From Candidatus Fluviicola riflensis (GTDB lineage: Bacteria > Bacteroidota > Bacteroidia > Flavobacteriales_D > Crocinitomicaceae), in contig CP022585.1 in the NCBI GenBank assembly GCA_002243285.1, positions 248,001-312,000 on the forward strand: a stretch of DNA of 64,000 nucleotides. Direction: 5' to 3'. A model generated the notes under the pieces. That model did not search any database, had not been told where the DNA came from, and saw only the letters and a list, made by a program, of their open reading frames with translations. Below are positions 56,649 through 64,000 of the stretch, in pieces (position 1 is the stretch's first letter; every line of letters begins with the position of its first letter). A program made the position numbers and the translations under genes.

Positions 56649-57704
56649 ATGAAAACAATCATTATAGTAGTATCAGGATTGCTGTTTACGGGGATGCTTT
56701 CCGCACAGCAAGACATTCAATTTTCGCAGGCATTGAGCAATCCTTATTTGTTTAATGCGGCGGCAGGCGGCATGACCAACGTGGCAGAATTCAATATCGG
56801 AACCCGCGCCCAGTGGCTTTCGGTTGAAGGAAAACCAATGACTTATTACGCAAGTGGCCAGTCGCAGATTCGATCTAAAAAATCTAAAAAAACAGTGTTG
56901 GACGAATTTAACCTCGAGCACAAATCGATTTACAATTCCCCACAACGGACCATCGGACTGAAACATGTTATCGGCGGAAAAGTTGTTTCGGATGTGATCG
57001 GACCGTTTGCGCGTACCGGATTTATGGGAAGCTACGCCGTTCACATGCCGTTTACTAAAAAGATCAATGTCGGATTGGGAATCGGGCTTGGAATGAACAG
57101 TTTTTCGATCAACGAAAGTAAAGTGGCGTTGCTGGACCAAAACGATGGCGCTTATTTGAGCTACATAGGTGCTTCCAATCGCCAGAATATGGTTGATGTG
57201 CAAAGCGGATTGGTTTTTTACAACAACAGGTTTTACTTCGGACTGAGCGGAAGCCAGCTCTTAAAAAACAAAGCGCAATTTAAGGGAATAGAAACGGAAA
57301 GCCGTTTTGAACGCCATTGGTATGCAGTGGGAAGTTACCGTTTTGATATTATGGAGAAATTCGGGATCGAACCGGTGGTGATCGTGAAAAGCACGGTTGC
57401 TTCTCCATTAAGTTATGATGTCGGTGCGCGTTTCCATTATTACAACATGGGCTGGATCAGCCTTGGATATAGAGGAAATGCTGCATTGAGTGCTGGAATC
57501 GGATTCAACGTATTGCGTCAGTTCCGCTTGGCTTATGCGTTTGAAATGGGTGTCTCTAATTTACGTTCTTACGGAAACGGATCGCATGAAATTCAATTGG
57601 GATTTGTGTTCGGGCGCAAGCGCAACATGGAAAAAGAATTCAAAGAACAAGAGAAAGAACATCAGCAGCAATTGGATGATGAATTGAAAATAGGAACGAA
57701 TTAA
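56649..57704 (+). CDS. PorP/SprF family T9SS outer-membrane protein
   Basis: A 351-residue outer-membrane beta-barrel protein of the PorP/SprF family. In Flavobacterium SprF is needed to secrete or anchor the adhesin SprB, a type B cargo. A signal peptide (about 1-19) precedes the family opening QQDIQFSQALSNPYLFNAAAGG. Alternating strands follow throughout, with a glycine-rich IGLGIGLGMNSF-type turn segment and QLGFVFGRKR near the end. A charged Glu/Lys/Gln-rich tail of about 25 residues follows the barrel. It lies 11 nt after a large type B cargo gene, the classic arrangement. ATG start at 56649. Confidence 0.94.
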   Translation: MKTIIIVVSGLLFTGMLSAQQDIQFSQALSNPYLFNAAAGGMTNVAEFNIGTRAQWLSVEGKPMTYYASGQSQIRSKKSKKTVLDEFNLEHKSIYNSPQRTIGLKHVIGGKVVSDVIGPFARTGFMGSYAVHMPFTKKINVGLGIGLGMNSFSINESKVALLDQNDGAYLSYIGASNRQNMVDVQSGLVFYNNRFYFGLSGSQLLKNKAQFKGIETESRFERHWYAVGSYRFDIMEKFGIEPVVIVKSTVASPLSYDVGARFHYYNMGWISLGYRGNAALSAGIGFNVLRQFRLAYAFEMGVSNLRSYGNGSHEIQLGFVFGRKRNMEKEFKEQEKEHQQQLDDELKIGTN

Positions 57705-57730
57705 ATCAGATATTTTTCCCACATTTACAG

Positions 57731-59053
57731 ATGCGTCCGTTTTATTTTTTATTAGCTATATCGCTTGGGTACTCGTTTAGATTATTCTATAAACGTCAGC
57801 TTAAGATCAATAATAAGCATCCGCGTTTCGGAAGTACAATCTACGTATCCAATCATCCCAATTCGTTTATGGACCCGTTATTAATCGGTTCCAATAACAG
57901 GCCGATTGTGCATTTTATGGCACGTTCCGATGTGTTTAAATGGTGGTTGAAACCAGTGGTTTGGGCTGCGCAGATGTTGCCGATTTACCGTCAGCATGAT
58001 GGTGAAGATACGAAAGCCAAGAACCAGGGATCGTTTGATGAAGTAAACCGCAGTTTGGCCAAAGGGCGGAACATTCTCATTTTTGGTGAAGGATTTACTG
58101 ACGATATTCAAATTCGAGGATTAAAGCCTGTGAAAAAAGGTGCGGCCCGAATGGGGTTTTCAGCACTGGAAGCAATCAATTGGTCGAAGAATATTTATAT
58201 CTGCGCATTGGGAGTCAATTACACCGATCGCAATACCATGGGCAGCGAATCGTTGCTGGTAAATGGCGAGCGCATTTGCCTTAACGATTACAAAGAAGCA
58301 TACAAAGCAAATCCAAGTAAAACGATCAATGAGGTTACGAAACTGACCGAGGCTAATATGCGGGAATGCATTACCTATGTTGCCGATAAAAACTGGTATT
58401 CGTTCCATGAGAATGTGATGCAGCTTACCCGCAAAGGGATGAATCACGAAAACCATGATGACCGGATTCCGCTGAAAGAACGCTGGGATTATTCGCGTCG
58501 TTTGGCTGGTTGGATGAATGCTCAAAACTTAGATGAGGACGAAGAATTGGTGAGCCTGAAAAAGGACATGGACGCTTATTTTAATCTTCAAAAGCGCATG
58601 AAAATGCAGGACCGGTTTGTGGTGGCAAAAGACCAGCCTGAGTTGAAAAACCGAACGACCGAATTGCTGATTATCCTGTTTGCATGGCCGCTGGCATTAC
58701 TTGGAATGATTCATGGTTTTATTCCTTATATCGTCGTGAAAAAGTTTACCGAGAAGTCCTTCAAACGCAAAGTATTCTGGGGTTCGGTGAAAATGATGTT
58801 GGGTAAATTGCTTGGAACGATCTACAATATTCCCATTATCATAGTAGTAACTCACTACTTTTTGCCGTATTGGTGGCTTGGAATCATTTATTATTTCCTC
58901 ATTCCGATTGTTTGTTGGGTAGCTTGGAGATACATGGTTGCGATTAGCGAATTCCGTATCAAAGGCGCTATGGATAAGATCGATGTTTCGAAGTTTGCGG
59001 CCCGCAGAGCGGAATTAGTAAAGCGCATTCAGGAGTTGATTCCGGTGGCGTAA
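57731..59053 (+). CDS. PlsC-domain glycerophospholipid acyltransferase
   Basis: Membrane acyltransferase for phospholipid synthesis or remodelling, 440 residues. The catalytic block is NHPNSFMD (His-x5-Asp spacing as in the yeast Gpt2-type group rather than the common His-x4-Asp). LPIYRQHDG and the substrate-binding FGEGFTDD follow. A hydrophobic N-terminal segment (about 1-17) and a C-terminal membrane region with three to four helices (about 310-410) are present. The exact acyl acceptor (glycerol-3-phosphate or lysophospholipid) cannot be told. ATG start at 57731, 26 nt after the PorP/SprF gene. Confidence 0.9.
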   Translation: MRPFYFLLAISLGYSFRLFYKRQLKINNKHPRFGSTIYVSNHPNSFMDPLLIGSNNRPIVHFMARSDVFKWWLKPVVWAAQMLPIYRQHDGEDTKAKNQGSFDEVNRSLAKGRNILIFGEGFTDDIQIRGLKPVKKGAARMGFSALEAINWSKNIYICALGVNYTDRNTMGSESLLVNGERICLNDYKEAYKANPSKTINEVTKLTEANMRECITYVADKNWYSFHENVMQLTRKGMNHENHDDRIPLKERWDYSRRLAGWMNAQNLDEDEELVSLKKDMDAYFNLQKRMKMQDRFVVAKDQPELKNRTTELLIILFAWPLALLGMIHGFIPYIVVKKFTEKSFKRKVFWGSVKMMLGKLLGTIYNIPIIIVVTHYFLPYWWLGIIYYFLIPIVCWVAWRYMVAISEFRIKGAMDKIDVSKFAARRAELVKRIQELIPVA

Positions 59054-59064
59054 TTTGAAGACTA

Positions 59065-59115
59065 TAGACAGAAGGCCAAAGACAGCTTCGTCTTTCATCT
59101 TTGGTCTTATGTCTA
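59065..59115. terminator. Long imperfect hairpin between convergent genes
   Basis: TAGACAGAAGGCCAAAGA (59065-59082) pairs imperfectly with TCTTTGGTCTTATGTCTA (59098-59115). It fills most of the 67-bp gap between the acyltransferase stop and the crcB stop. It has no strong T-run, so it may be a terminator or a REP-like element. Confidence 0.5.
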
Positions 59116-59120
59116 CTGAC

Positions 59121-59480
59121 CTAGACCTTCTTCCCAAGGTAAACAGCCACTATACAAAGCGTAACCGACACCACAATATTCAATCCACCCATGAGGTAAT
59201 TGCCTTTTTCGAATAAATCGAGGTTTTCTTTGGCAAACGATGAAAACGTACTGTAGCCACCGCAAATTCCGATGACCATAAACGTATACCAACCTTCGTT
59301 CGAGTGAATTTTATCGCGGAGTAAGGCAATCGTGATTCCCAGCACCAAACAAGCAACAACGTTTGAAATAAGCGTTGCTAACGGAAAAGCGTGCTGCCAC
59401 CATTTTGTGACCAAGGCCGATGTTCCGAAGCGCATAGTCGCTCCCAATCCTCCTCCCAGAAATACCAGTAACCAGTTCAT
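59121..59480 (-). CDS. crcB: Fluoride channel CrcB/Fluc
   Basis: Exports fluoride across the inner membrane as a dual-topology dimer. The 119-residue protein has four helices and the family motifs GGGLGATMRF near the N-terminus, SNVVACLVLG and GICGGYSTFSSF in helix 3. ATG start at 59480, 25 nt after the PAP2 gene, last in the hpt-adk-obgE-pap2-crcB unit. No fluoride riboswitch is possible in the short upstream gap. Only one crcB copy is in the window. Confidence 0.95.
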   Translation of the reverse strand: MNWLLVFLGGGLGATMRFGTSALVTKWWQHAFPLATLISNVVACLVLGITIALLRDKIHSNEGWYTFMVIGICGGYSTFSSFAKENLDLFEKGNYLMGGLNIVVSVTLCIVAVYLGKKV

Positions 59481-59505
59481 TGTGTTGCTAAAGAAGCGAA
59501 AATAA

Positions 59506-60114
59506 TTAAAACTCTGACAGACTCTTATCGATTGGTTTCAGTACTAGCGGTTTTACAGCAAAACGATAACTCAGATAAGCCACTATTCCGCCCCAGATTG
59601 TTCCGGCGATAATGTCGCTCAGGTAATGCACGCCAAGGTAAATACGCGAAAACGCAATGATGATACTAATAGCAGCCAGAATCCAGATCAATTTCGGGTA
59701 ACGTGGCCGTAAACTCAAACCTACAAGCACTGTCATTGCCGCAAAATTGGTAGCGTGTGACGAAACGAAACCGTACATGCCGCCTTTGTAAAATTCGCCT
59801 TTTCCGAGGTAATAAAAGTGAAGTTTATGCGTCAGCAATGCGTGGTGCGATGGACGATAGCGCTGAAAAAAATCCTTGAAAAAATAAACCGAAGTCAAAT
59901 CAACGATGGCAATGGTAGCTGCCGCAATTCCAACAAAAAGCAGTGTTTTGCGTGTGCCTAAATACTGCCAGCTCATGAAAAGCAAGATCAGATACAATGG
60001 AATCCAAGGCCAACGAGCTGAAATAAACCAAAAAATTTCATCTAAAACGGGTGTGTGCCAACTATTGACAGTTAGCACGATAGAACGATCAATGCTTTCC
60101 AGCCAATCAATCAT
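59506..60114 (-). CDS. PAP2-family membrane phosphatase
   Basis: Integral membrane phosphatase of 202 residues, likely acting on lipid pyrophosphates such as undecaprenyl-PP or on phosphatidic acid. The three-part signature is complete: KDFFQRYRP (domain 1), GFVSSHATN (domain 2, with His) and [12 protein letters not shown] (domain 3). Five to six transmembrane helices are visible. ATG start at 60114, overlapping the obgE stop by 8 nt, which indicates translational coupling. Confidence 0.93.
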   Translation of the reverse strand: MIDWLESIDRSIVLTVNSWHTPVLDEIFWFISARWPWIPLYLILLFMSWQYLGTRKTLLFVGIAAATIAIVDLTSVYFFKDFFQRYRPSHHALLTHKLHFYYLGKGEFYKGGMYGFVSSHATNFAAMTVLVGLSLRPRYPKLIWILAAISIIIAFSRIYLGVHYLSDIIAGTIWGGIVAYLSYRFAVKPLVLKPIDKSLSEF

Positions 60115-61099
60115 GGTTGAGTTTCGACCAAATGAGGTCTTTGAGTTCTACCAGACCTTGTTCGGCCACCGATGAAATAAATAACCATGGAATCTTAGGC
60201 AAATCGGCACTGATGGCTTCTTTAAGTTCAGCATCCAGCATATCCGATTTGGTGATCGCCAGCAAGCGTTCTTTCAGCAACAATTCGGGATTGTATTGCT
60301 GTAATTCGTTCAAAAGAACTTTGTATTCCTTGTGAATGTCATCCGAATCGGCTGGGATCATAAACAACAGCAATGAATTGCGTTCGATATGGCGCAAAAA
60401 GCGCAATCCCAATCCTTTTCCGGTGTGGGCACCTTCAATAATTCCGGGAATATCGGCCATCACAAACGAACGATGGTCGCGGTATTTCACGATTCCTAAG
60501 TTCGGTCGCAGCGTTGTAAACGGATAATCACCGATTTCGGGTTTTGCAGCTGAAATGACAGAAAGCAAGGTGCTTTTTCCGGCATTGGGGAATCCGACCA
60601 AACCAACGTCGGCCAGCACTTTCATTTCCAATGTCATCCAGCCTTCCTGTCCTTTTTCACCCGGTTGGGCAAAACGCGGTGTTTGAAAAGTAGATGATTT
60701 GAAATTGTCATTTCCCATACCACCGCGGCCTCCGGGAACTAAAATGCGTTCCTCTCCTTCGTCGGTGATCTCAAACAAAAACTCACCCGTTTCCGAATTG
60801 CGGGCAATGGTTCCGAGTGGAACGTCAATGTATTTGTCTTCGCCTTGCGAACCTGTCTGCAGGTTTCCCGCGCCGTGAGATCCGTGTCCGGCTTTGATGT
60901 GTTTGTTGAACTTGAGGTGAAGCAAGGTCCACAACTGTTTGTTGCCGCGCAGAATAATATGTCCGCCACGCCCGCCGTCACCGCCGTCTGGTCCGCCTTG
61001 CGGAATGTATTTTTCGCGTCGAAAATGCGCCGAGCCACCACCTCCGTTTCCGGACTGGCAATGAATTTTCACATAATCAACGAAGTTGTCTGAAGCCAT
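60107..61099 (-). CDS. obgE: GTPase ObgE/CgtA
   Basis: Essential GTPase of late 50S ribosome assembly and stress response. The 330-residue protein has the glycine-rich Obg fold (about 1-158, with [20 protein letters not shown] and [12 protein letters not shown]), Walker [10 protein letters not shown], switch [18 protein letters not shown] and [10 protein letters not shown]-terminal OCT domain is lacking, which is normal for many Bacteroidota. ATG start at 61099, 3 nt after the adk stop. Confidence 0.96.
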   Translation of the reverse strand: MASDNFVDYVKIHCQSGNGGGGSAHFRREKYIPQGGPDGGDGGRGGHIILRGNKQLWTLLHLKFNKHIKAGHGSHGAGNLQTGSQGEDKYIDVPLGTIARNSETGEFLFEITDEGEERILVPGGRGGMGNDNFKSSTFQTPRFAQPGEKGQEGWMTLEMKVLADVGLVGFPNAGKSTLLSVISAAKPEIGDYPFTTLRPNLGIVKYRDHRSFVMADIPGIIEGAHTGKGLGLRFLRHIERNSLLLFMIPADSDDIHKEYKVLLNELQQYNPELLLKERLLAITKSDMLDAELKEAISADLPKIPWLFISSVAEQGLVELKDLIWSKLNHD

Positions 61100-61102
61100 G
61101 GC

Positions 61103-61678
61103 TTATTTTAAGTGCGGTTCGATTGCCGCGTATAATTTGTCTGAAATGGCATCGATTTCGCCCACTCCATTAATCGTTGTTACCTTTCCTTGTTCAATAT
61201 AGTAAGGCAAAACGTGAATTGTTTTTGTGAAATATTCATTGATGCGTTTCAATAATTTCTCGGCGGCATCATCTGCACGTCCACTGATTTTACTGCGCAA
61301 CTCGATTCGTTCTTTGATCACTTCTTCCGGAACATCCAATTGCAAAACAGTTTGGATCGGTTGTCCTTTATCAGCCAGGTAAGTATCGAGTGACTCTGCC
61401 TGAACCACAGTTCGCGGAAATCCATCGAAGATAAATCCTTTTGCATCCGGATGTTTTTGCACTTCTTCTTCCAGCATGTCAATCGTGATTGAATCAGGGA
61501 CCAAAAATCCGTCAGCCATGATCTGCTTCACACGTTTTCCCAGTTCGGTATCGTTTTCGATGTGCGCTCTGAACATATCACCTGTTGATAGGTGAACCAG
61601 TCCGTATTTTTCAATCAATCGTTCAGATTGAGTACCTTTCCCTGCTCCCGGAGGGCCAAATAATACAATATTCAACAT
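61103..61678 (-). CDS. adk: Adenylate kinase
   Basis: Interconverts ATP plus AMP with two ADP. The 191-residue protein has the P-loop GPPGAGKGTQ (8-17), the AMP-binding STGDMFRAHI and GFPRTVVQAESLD, and a short LID (SGRADDAAEKLLKR) without the zinc-binding cysteines. ATG start at 61678, 6 nt after the hpt stop. It belongs to the hpt-adk-obgE-pap2-crcB unit. Confidence 0.97.
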   Translation of the reverse strand: MLNIVLFGPPGAGKGTQSERLIEKYGLVHLSTGDMFRAHIENDTELGKRVKQIMADGFLVPDSITIDMLEEEVQKHPDAKGFIFDGFPRTVVQAESLDTYLADKGQPIQTVLQLDVPEEVIKERIELRSKISGRADDAAEKLLKRINEYFTKTIHVLPYYIEQGKVTTINGVGEIDAISDKLYAAIEPHLK

Positions 61679-61684
61679 TGCGTA

Positions 61685-62215
61685 TTATCCTTTTAATTGA
61701 TAGATATGTTCTGTATTTCTGCCGTGTTCGTTGTAATCGAGGCCGTAACCAACCACAAATGAATTGGGAATGGAGAATCCGACAAAATCAGGTGTGTGTT
61801 TACCGATAAATGCCTCAGGCTTGTAAAGCAACGTTGTAATTTTGATACTCGCAGGATGCTCCGTGGCTAACAGCGTCATTATTTTATTGATCGTAATTCC
61901 GGTGTCAACAATATCTTCCAGAATGATGACATGTTTGTTTTTGATCGAGGTATTGAGCCCGATTACCTCATCTACCCGGCCACTTGAATTCATGCCCTGA
62001 TAACTGCTCACTTTCACAAACGAAATTTCACACGGAAGGGTAACTCGTTTCATCAGATCGGCCGCAAACATAAAGGCTCCGTTGAGTATAGCGATGAATA
62101 CCACCTCTTTACCGGCATATTCTTTATTCAGCGTATCGGCAAGCGAAGCAATTTCAGTTTGAATCTCTTCGTTGTGAATGAATATTTCGAAAGTTTTATC
62201 GTGAATTTGAAGCAC
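61685..62215 (-). CDS. hpt: Hypoxanthine phosphoribosyltransferase
   Basis: Salvages hypoxanthine and guanine with PRPP. The PRPP loop EDIVDTGITI is complete, as are LNGAFMFAADLM and a C-terminal VGYGLDYN. The open frame reaches an ATG at 62266 (193 aa), but a perfect TAnnTTTG promoter box (62236-62243) lies inside that extension. The GTG at 62215 gives a 176-residue protein starting (M)LQIHDKTFEIF, matching the usual start and length of the family, so I prefer it; the ATG remains possible. First gene of the operon. Confidence 0.93.
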   Translation of the reverse strand: MLQIHDKTFEIFIHNEEIQTEIASLADTLNKEYAGKEVVFIAILNGAFMFAADLMKRVTLPCEISFVKVSSYQGMNSSGRVDEVIGLNTSIKNKHVIILEDIVDTGITINKIMTLLATEHPASIKITTLLYKPEAFIGKHTPDFVGFSIPNSFVVGYGLDYNEHGRNTEHIYQLKG

Positions 62216-62235
62216 TTCGTCGTGTAAAATTTGTC

Positions 62236-62243
62236 CAAAAGTA
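62236..62243 (-). promoter_or_regulatory. TAnnTTTG -7 box of the hpt operon
   Basis: The minus strand reads TACTTTTG, exact consensus, 20 nt before the GTG at 62215. It would lie within the coding sequence if the ATG at 62266 were used. Confidence 0.55.
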
Positions 62244-62340
62244 CGATTTTTTGAGCATTTATTCATGCGATTTTTTGTGCAGCCGGAAATGTGGGGTTAG
62301 AATGGGAATAAAGAATCTGTTAAATTTCATCATCACTACA

Positions 62341-62520
62341 TTTCTGCCACGAATAAACGAATAACAAGCCAAATGGGAGGAATAGCGAATAATCTGCCTT
62401 GGCAGTTTTCACTAATACAGATTCGTGTGGAAACAATGTTTATTTTATTCGCATTAAATTGTACTGTGAACTTCATTCGGCCACGTGTCTGCCTTAGGCT
62501 GATTCGTGGGAAATGAATTC
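62341..62520. repeat. Intergenic repeat with CCACGAAT/ATTCGTGG ends
   Basis: The 386-bp gap between hpt and purK contains CCACGAAT (62347-62354) and its reverse complement ATTCGTGG (62502-62509), plus an internal copy ATTCGTGTGG (62421-62430). There is also a perfect CTGCC-TT-GGCAG hairpin (62394-62405) and a related CTGCCTTAGG copy. The rest is AT-rich without a credible gene. It is similar in motif to the elements at 40.0 and 63.8 kb. Confidence 0.6.
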
Positions 62521-62589
62521 AAATTCATCACTTTTTCATTTAAAAATGTGTATTGGCGATTCTCCTAATCCGAATTTTAAACAGATTCG

Positions 62590-62597
62590 TACTTTTG
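62590..62597 (+). promoter_or_regulatory. TAnnTTTG -7 box abutting purK
   Basis: TACTTTTG is followed by four bases (CACC) and the ATG at 62602, again suggesting a leaderless mRNA. Confidence 0.6.
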
Positions 62598-62601
62598 CAC
62601 C

Positions 62602-63744
62602 ATGAAACAATGGAACGGCAACAACTTCAGATTGGGAATGCTAGGCGGAGGCCAATTGGGTAGAATGTTTATCCAGGAAGCCCTGAACTACGATGTTCAT
62701 GTTCATTGTATGGATCCTGACCCGAATGCACCGTGTAAAACCATTGCCAGCAGTTTTATTGTGGGTTCACTTACCGATTATGACCAGGTAATGGCATTTG
62801 GTAAAGACAAACAGGTGGTAACCGTGGAAATTGAAAATGTAAACATTGAAGCCCTACAGGATCTTGAAAAGCAAGGAATAGCTGTGTTTCCACAACCACG
62901 GGTTCTGGCCATTGTTCAGGATAAAGGATTGCAAAAGCAGTTTTACGCAGATCAGGATATTCCAACAGCTGATTTTTCATTGGTAGAATCACGTGAGGAG
63001 TTGCTGAAACTGGCTCCTGAAATGCCCTTTGTGCTCAAACTTCGCAAAGGTGGCTACGATGGAAAAGGTGTTCAGATTATCCGTTCGCAGGAAGATTTAA
63101 AAGAAGCTTTCGACGGGCCTTGCATTGTTGAAAAAATGGTTCCTTTTTCGAAAGAATTATCAGTGATCGTTGCACGCAATCAGGCCGGAGAAACAGCCGT
63201 TTATCCAACTGTTGAATGTGAATTCAGTCCGACGGCCAACCTGGTTGAATTCCTTTTTTCACCGGCAGATGTTTCTCCCGAAATTGAGCAGGAAGCTACA
63301 AAACTCGCACTTCAGGTGATCGATTCACTGGAAATGGTTGGCTTGCTGGCTGTAGAATTGTTCCTGACATCAGACGGGAAATTAATGGTAAACGAAATTG
63401 CTCCGCGACCACATAATAGCGGCCATCATACGATCGAATGCGCACTGACGTCACAGTTTGAGCAACACATGCGCAGTATTCTGAACGCTCCGTTAGGTAA
63501 TACAGGATTGGTGTCACCGGGAGTAATGATCAACTTGTTAGGCGCTCCCGGTTATGAAGGCGAAGCCGTTTACGACGGATTGAAGGAAACCATGCAGCTA
63601 AAAGGGGTGAAAGTGCATTTGTATGGTAAACAAACCACCAAACCATTTCGGAAAATGGGCCACGTAACTATTTTCGGAGACACGCTGGAAGTTGTAAAAG
63701 CAAAAGGCAGGCAAGTGAGTGAAACCCTCCGTGTAATTGCCTGA
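62602..63744 (+). CDS. purK: 5-(carboxyamino)imidazole ribonucleotide synthase
   Basis: ATP-grasp enzyme that carboxylates AIR to N5-CAIR, the step before PurE. The 380-residue protein has the N-terminal MLGGGQLGRMF, ATP-grasp residues (PFVLKLRKGGYDGKGVQII), VEKMVPFSKELSVIVAR and the metal/substrate loop VNEIAPRPHNSGHHTIE. ATG start at 62602. It stands alone, divergent from hpt; purE is 9 kb upstream in the window. Confidence 0.96.
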   Translation: MKQWNGNNFRLGMLGGGQLGRMFIQEALNYDVHVHCMDPDPNAPCKTIASSFIVGSLTDYDQVMAFGKDKQVVTVEIENVNIEALQDLEKQGIAVFPQPRVLAIVQDKGLQKQFYADQDIPTADFSLVESREELLKLAPEMPFVLKLRKGGYDGKGVQIIRSQEDLKEAFDGPCIVEKMVPFSKELSVIVARNQAGETAVYPTVECEFSPTANLVEFLFSPADVSPEIEQEATKLALQVIDSLEMVGLLAVELFLTSDGKLMVNEIAPRPHNSGHHTIECALTSQFEQHMRSILNAPLGNTGLVSPGVMINLLGAPGYEGEAVYDGLKETMQLKGVKVHLYGKQTTKPFRKMGHVTIFGDTLEVVKAKGRQVSETLRVIA

Positions 63745-63767
63745 TTCCCTTGAAAAATATTAAATGA

Positions 63768-63896
63768 TTCCCACGAATTCACGAATTTTTTACGCGCCTA
63801 ACGGACGCGTCTTATACATGAAAATGTGCACATGATGTCTATGTATAATGTCAGCGAGTGCGTTAGCCGAGCAAAAATTCGTGAATTCGTGGGGAA
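63768..63896. repeat. Long intergenic inverted repeat (CCACGAATTCACGAATT type)
   Basis: A 23-bp near-perfect inverted repeat (63768-63791 with 63873-63896) encloses further paired parts: GCCTAACG/CGTTAGCC-like arms and TTATACAT/ATGTATAA. The whole 129 bp can fold as one extended hairpin just after the purK stop. It shares motif with the elements at 40.0 and 62.3 kb. Confidence 0.75.
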
Positions 63897-63903
63897 AAGA
63901 ACG

Positions 63904-63919
63904 TATCGGCTAGCCGATA
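63904..63919. repeat. Perfect 16-bp palindrome
   Basis: TATCGGCTAGCCGATA is fully self-complementary and lies a few bases beyond the long inverted repeat, possibly part of the same element. Confidence 0.5.
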
Positions 63920-64000
63920 CCAAGCATGAATATTCTTTATACATGGAGGATATTTATTAACTTGCTAGTCTAAACTTCAACGTTTGAACCTGTGCGCACT

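Noticed and set aside
59481..59505. Possible fluoride riboswitch ahead of crcB
   Set aside because: The gap to the PAP2 gene is only 25 bp and has no riboswitch-like fold.

Overview
The window looks like chromosome of a free-living Bacteroidota, most likely Flavobacteriales near Fluviicola/Crocinitomicaceae (this placement is an inference from gene content). It carries at least nine secreted proteins ending in type IX secretion (T9SS) sorting domains of type A or of the gliding-motility-associated type B, a PorP/SprF partner, an HYC_CC_PP-type protein, choice-of-anchor L proteins, the single-chain alpha2-type glycyl-tRNA synthetase and a SDR-type threonine dehydrogenase. Promoter-like boxes of the Bacteroidota form TAnnTTTG precede many genes, and classical Shine-Dalgarno sites are scarce. 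I saw no rRNA, tRNA, CRISPR array, prophage, transposase or plasmid gene.

Layout. 0-5 kb: a small unknown protein, then the tyrosine-catabolic pair hmgA-hppD (minus strand), threonine dehydrogenase and a MORN-repeat protein. 5-15 kb: a small membrane protein with a cytochrome-oxidase-like motif, a cyclophilin-cyclophilin-FKBP fusion, a persulfide dioxygenase-rhodanese protein, a WG-repeat protein with an upstream lipoprotein, and glyS. 15-19.4 kb: a five-gene minus-strand cluster that looks like extracytoplasmic copper handling (HYC_CC_PP protein, heavy-metal-binding lipoprotein, secreted thioredoxin-like protein, secreted unknown, secreted CueO-like multicopper oxidase). 19.5-26.4 kb: CotH-kinase-type secreted protein, a 17-residue-repeat protein, LEA14-like lipoprotein, M20 dipeptidase and a choice-of-anchor L adhesin. 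26.4-31 kb: a palindromic repeat element, then purF - histidine kinase - gpmI as a tight operon. 31-41 kb: large SBBP/PKD secreted protein, mtaB, cdd-meaB, a glycine-rich secreted protein, an S4-domain protein, a membrane-anchored unknown and 3-hydroxyanthranilate dioxygenase. 41-53 kb: a 1606-residue T9SS cargo, an atypical SDR, a second choice-of-anchor L protein, a LolC/E-like permease, a NamZ-like lipoprotein and purE. 53-59 kb: a HYR-domain type B cargo directly followed by its probable PorP/SprF partner and an acyltransferase. 59-64 kb: minus-strand operon hpt-adk-obgE-pap2-crcB, then purK.

How it fits together. Housekeeping nucleotide metabolism (purF, purE, purK, hpt, adk, cdd) and amino-acid catabolism (hppD, hmgA, tdh, 3-HAO) are interleaved with a large surface or secreted repertoire exported by T9SS. 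The segment most deserving a second look as a possible undescribed system is the copper-type cluster at 15.4-19.3 kb with a perfect 27-bp palindrome upstream. Next are several intergenic palindromic repeat families and an oxidase-like membrane protein that lacks the haem ligands.

Limits: all calls come from reading the sequence and recalled family motifs; no database search was run. Start codons were moved from the longest open frame where an ATG, a signal peptide or a promoter box argued for it, and this is stated in each entry.
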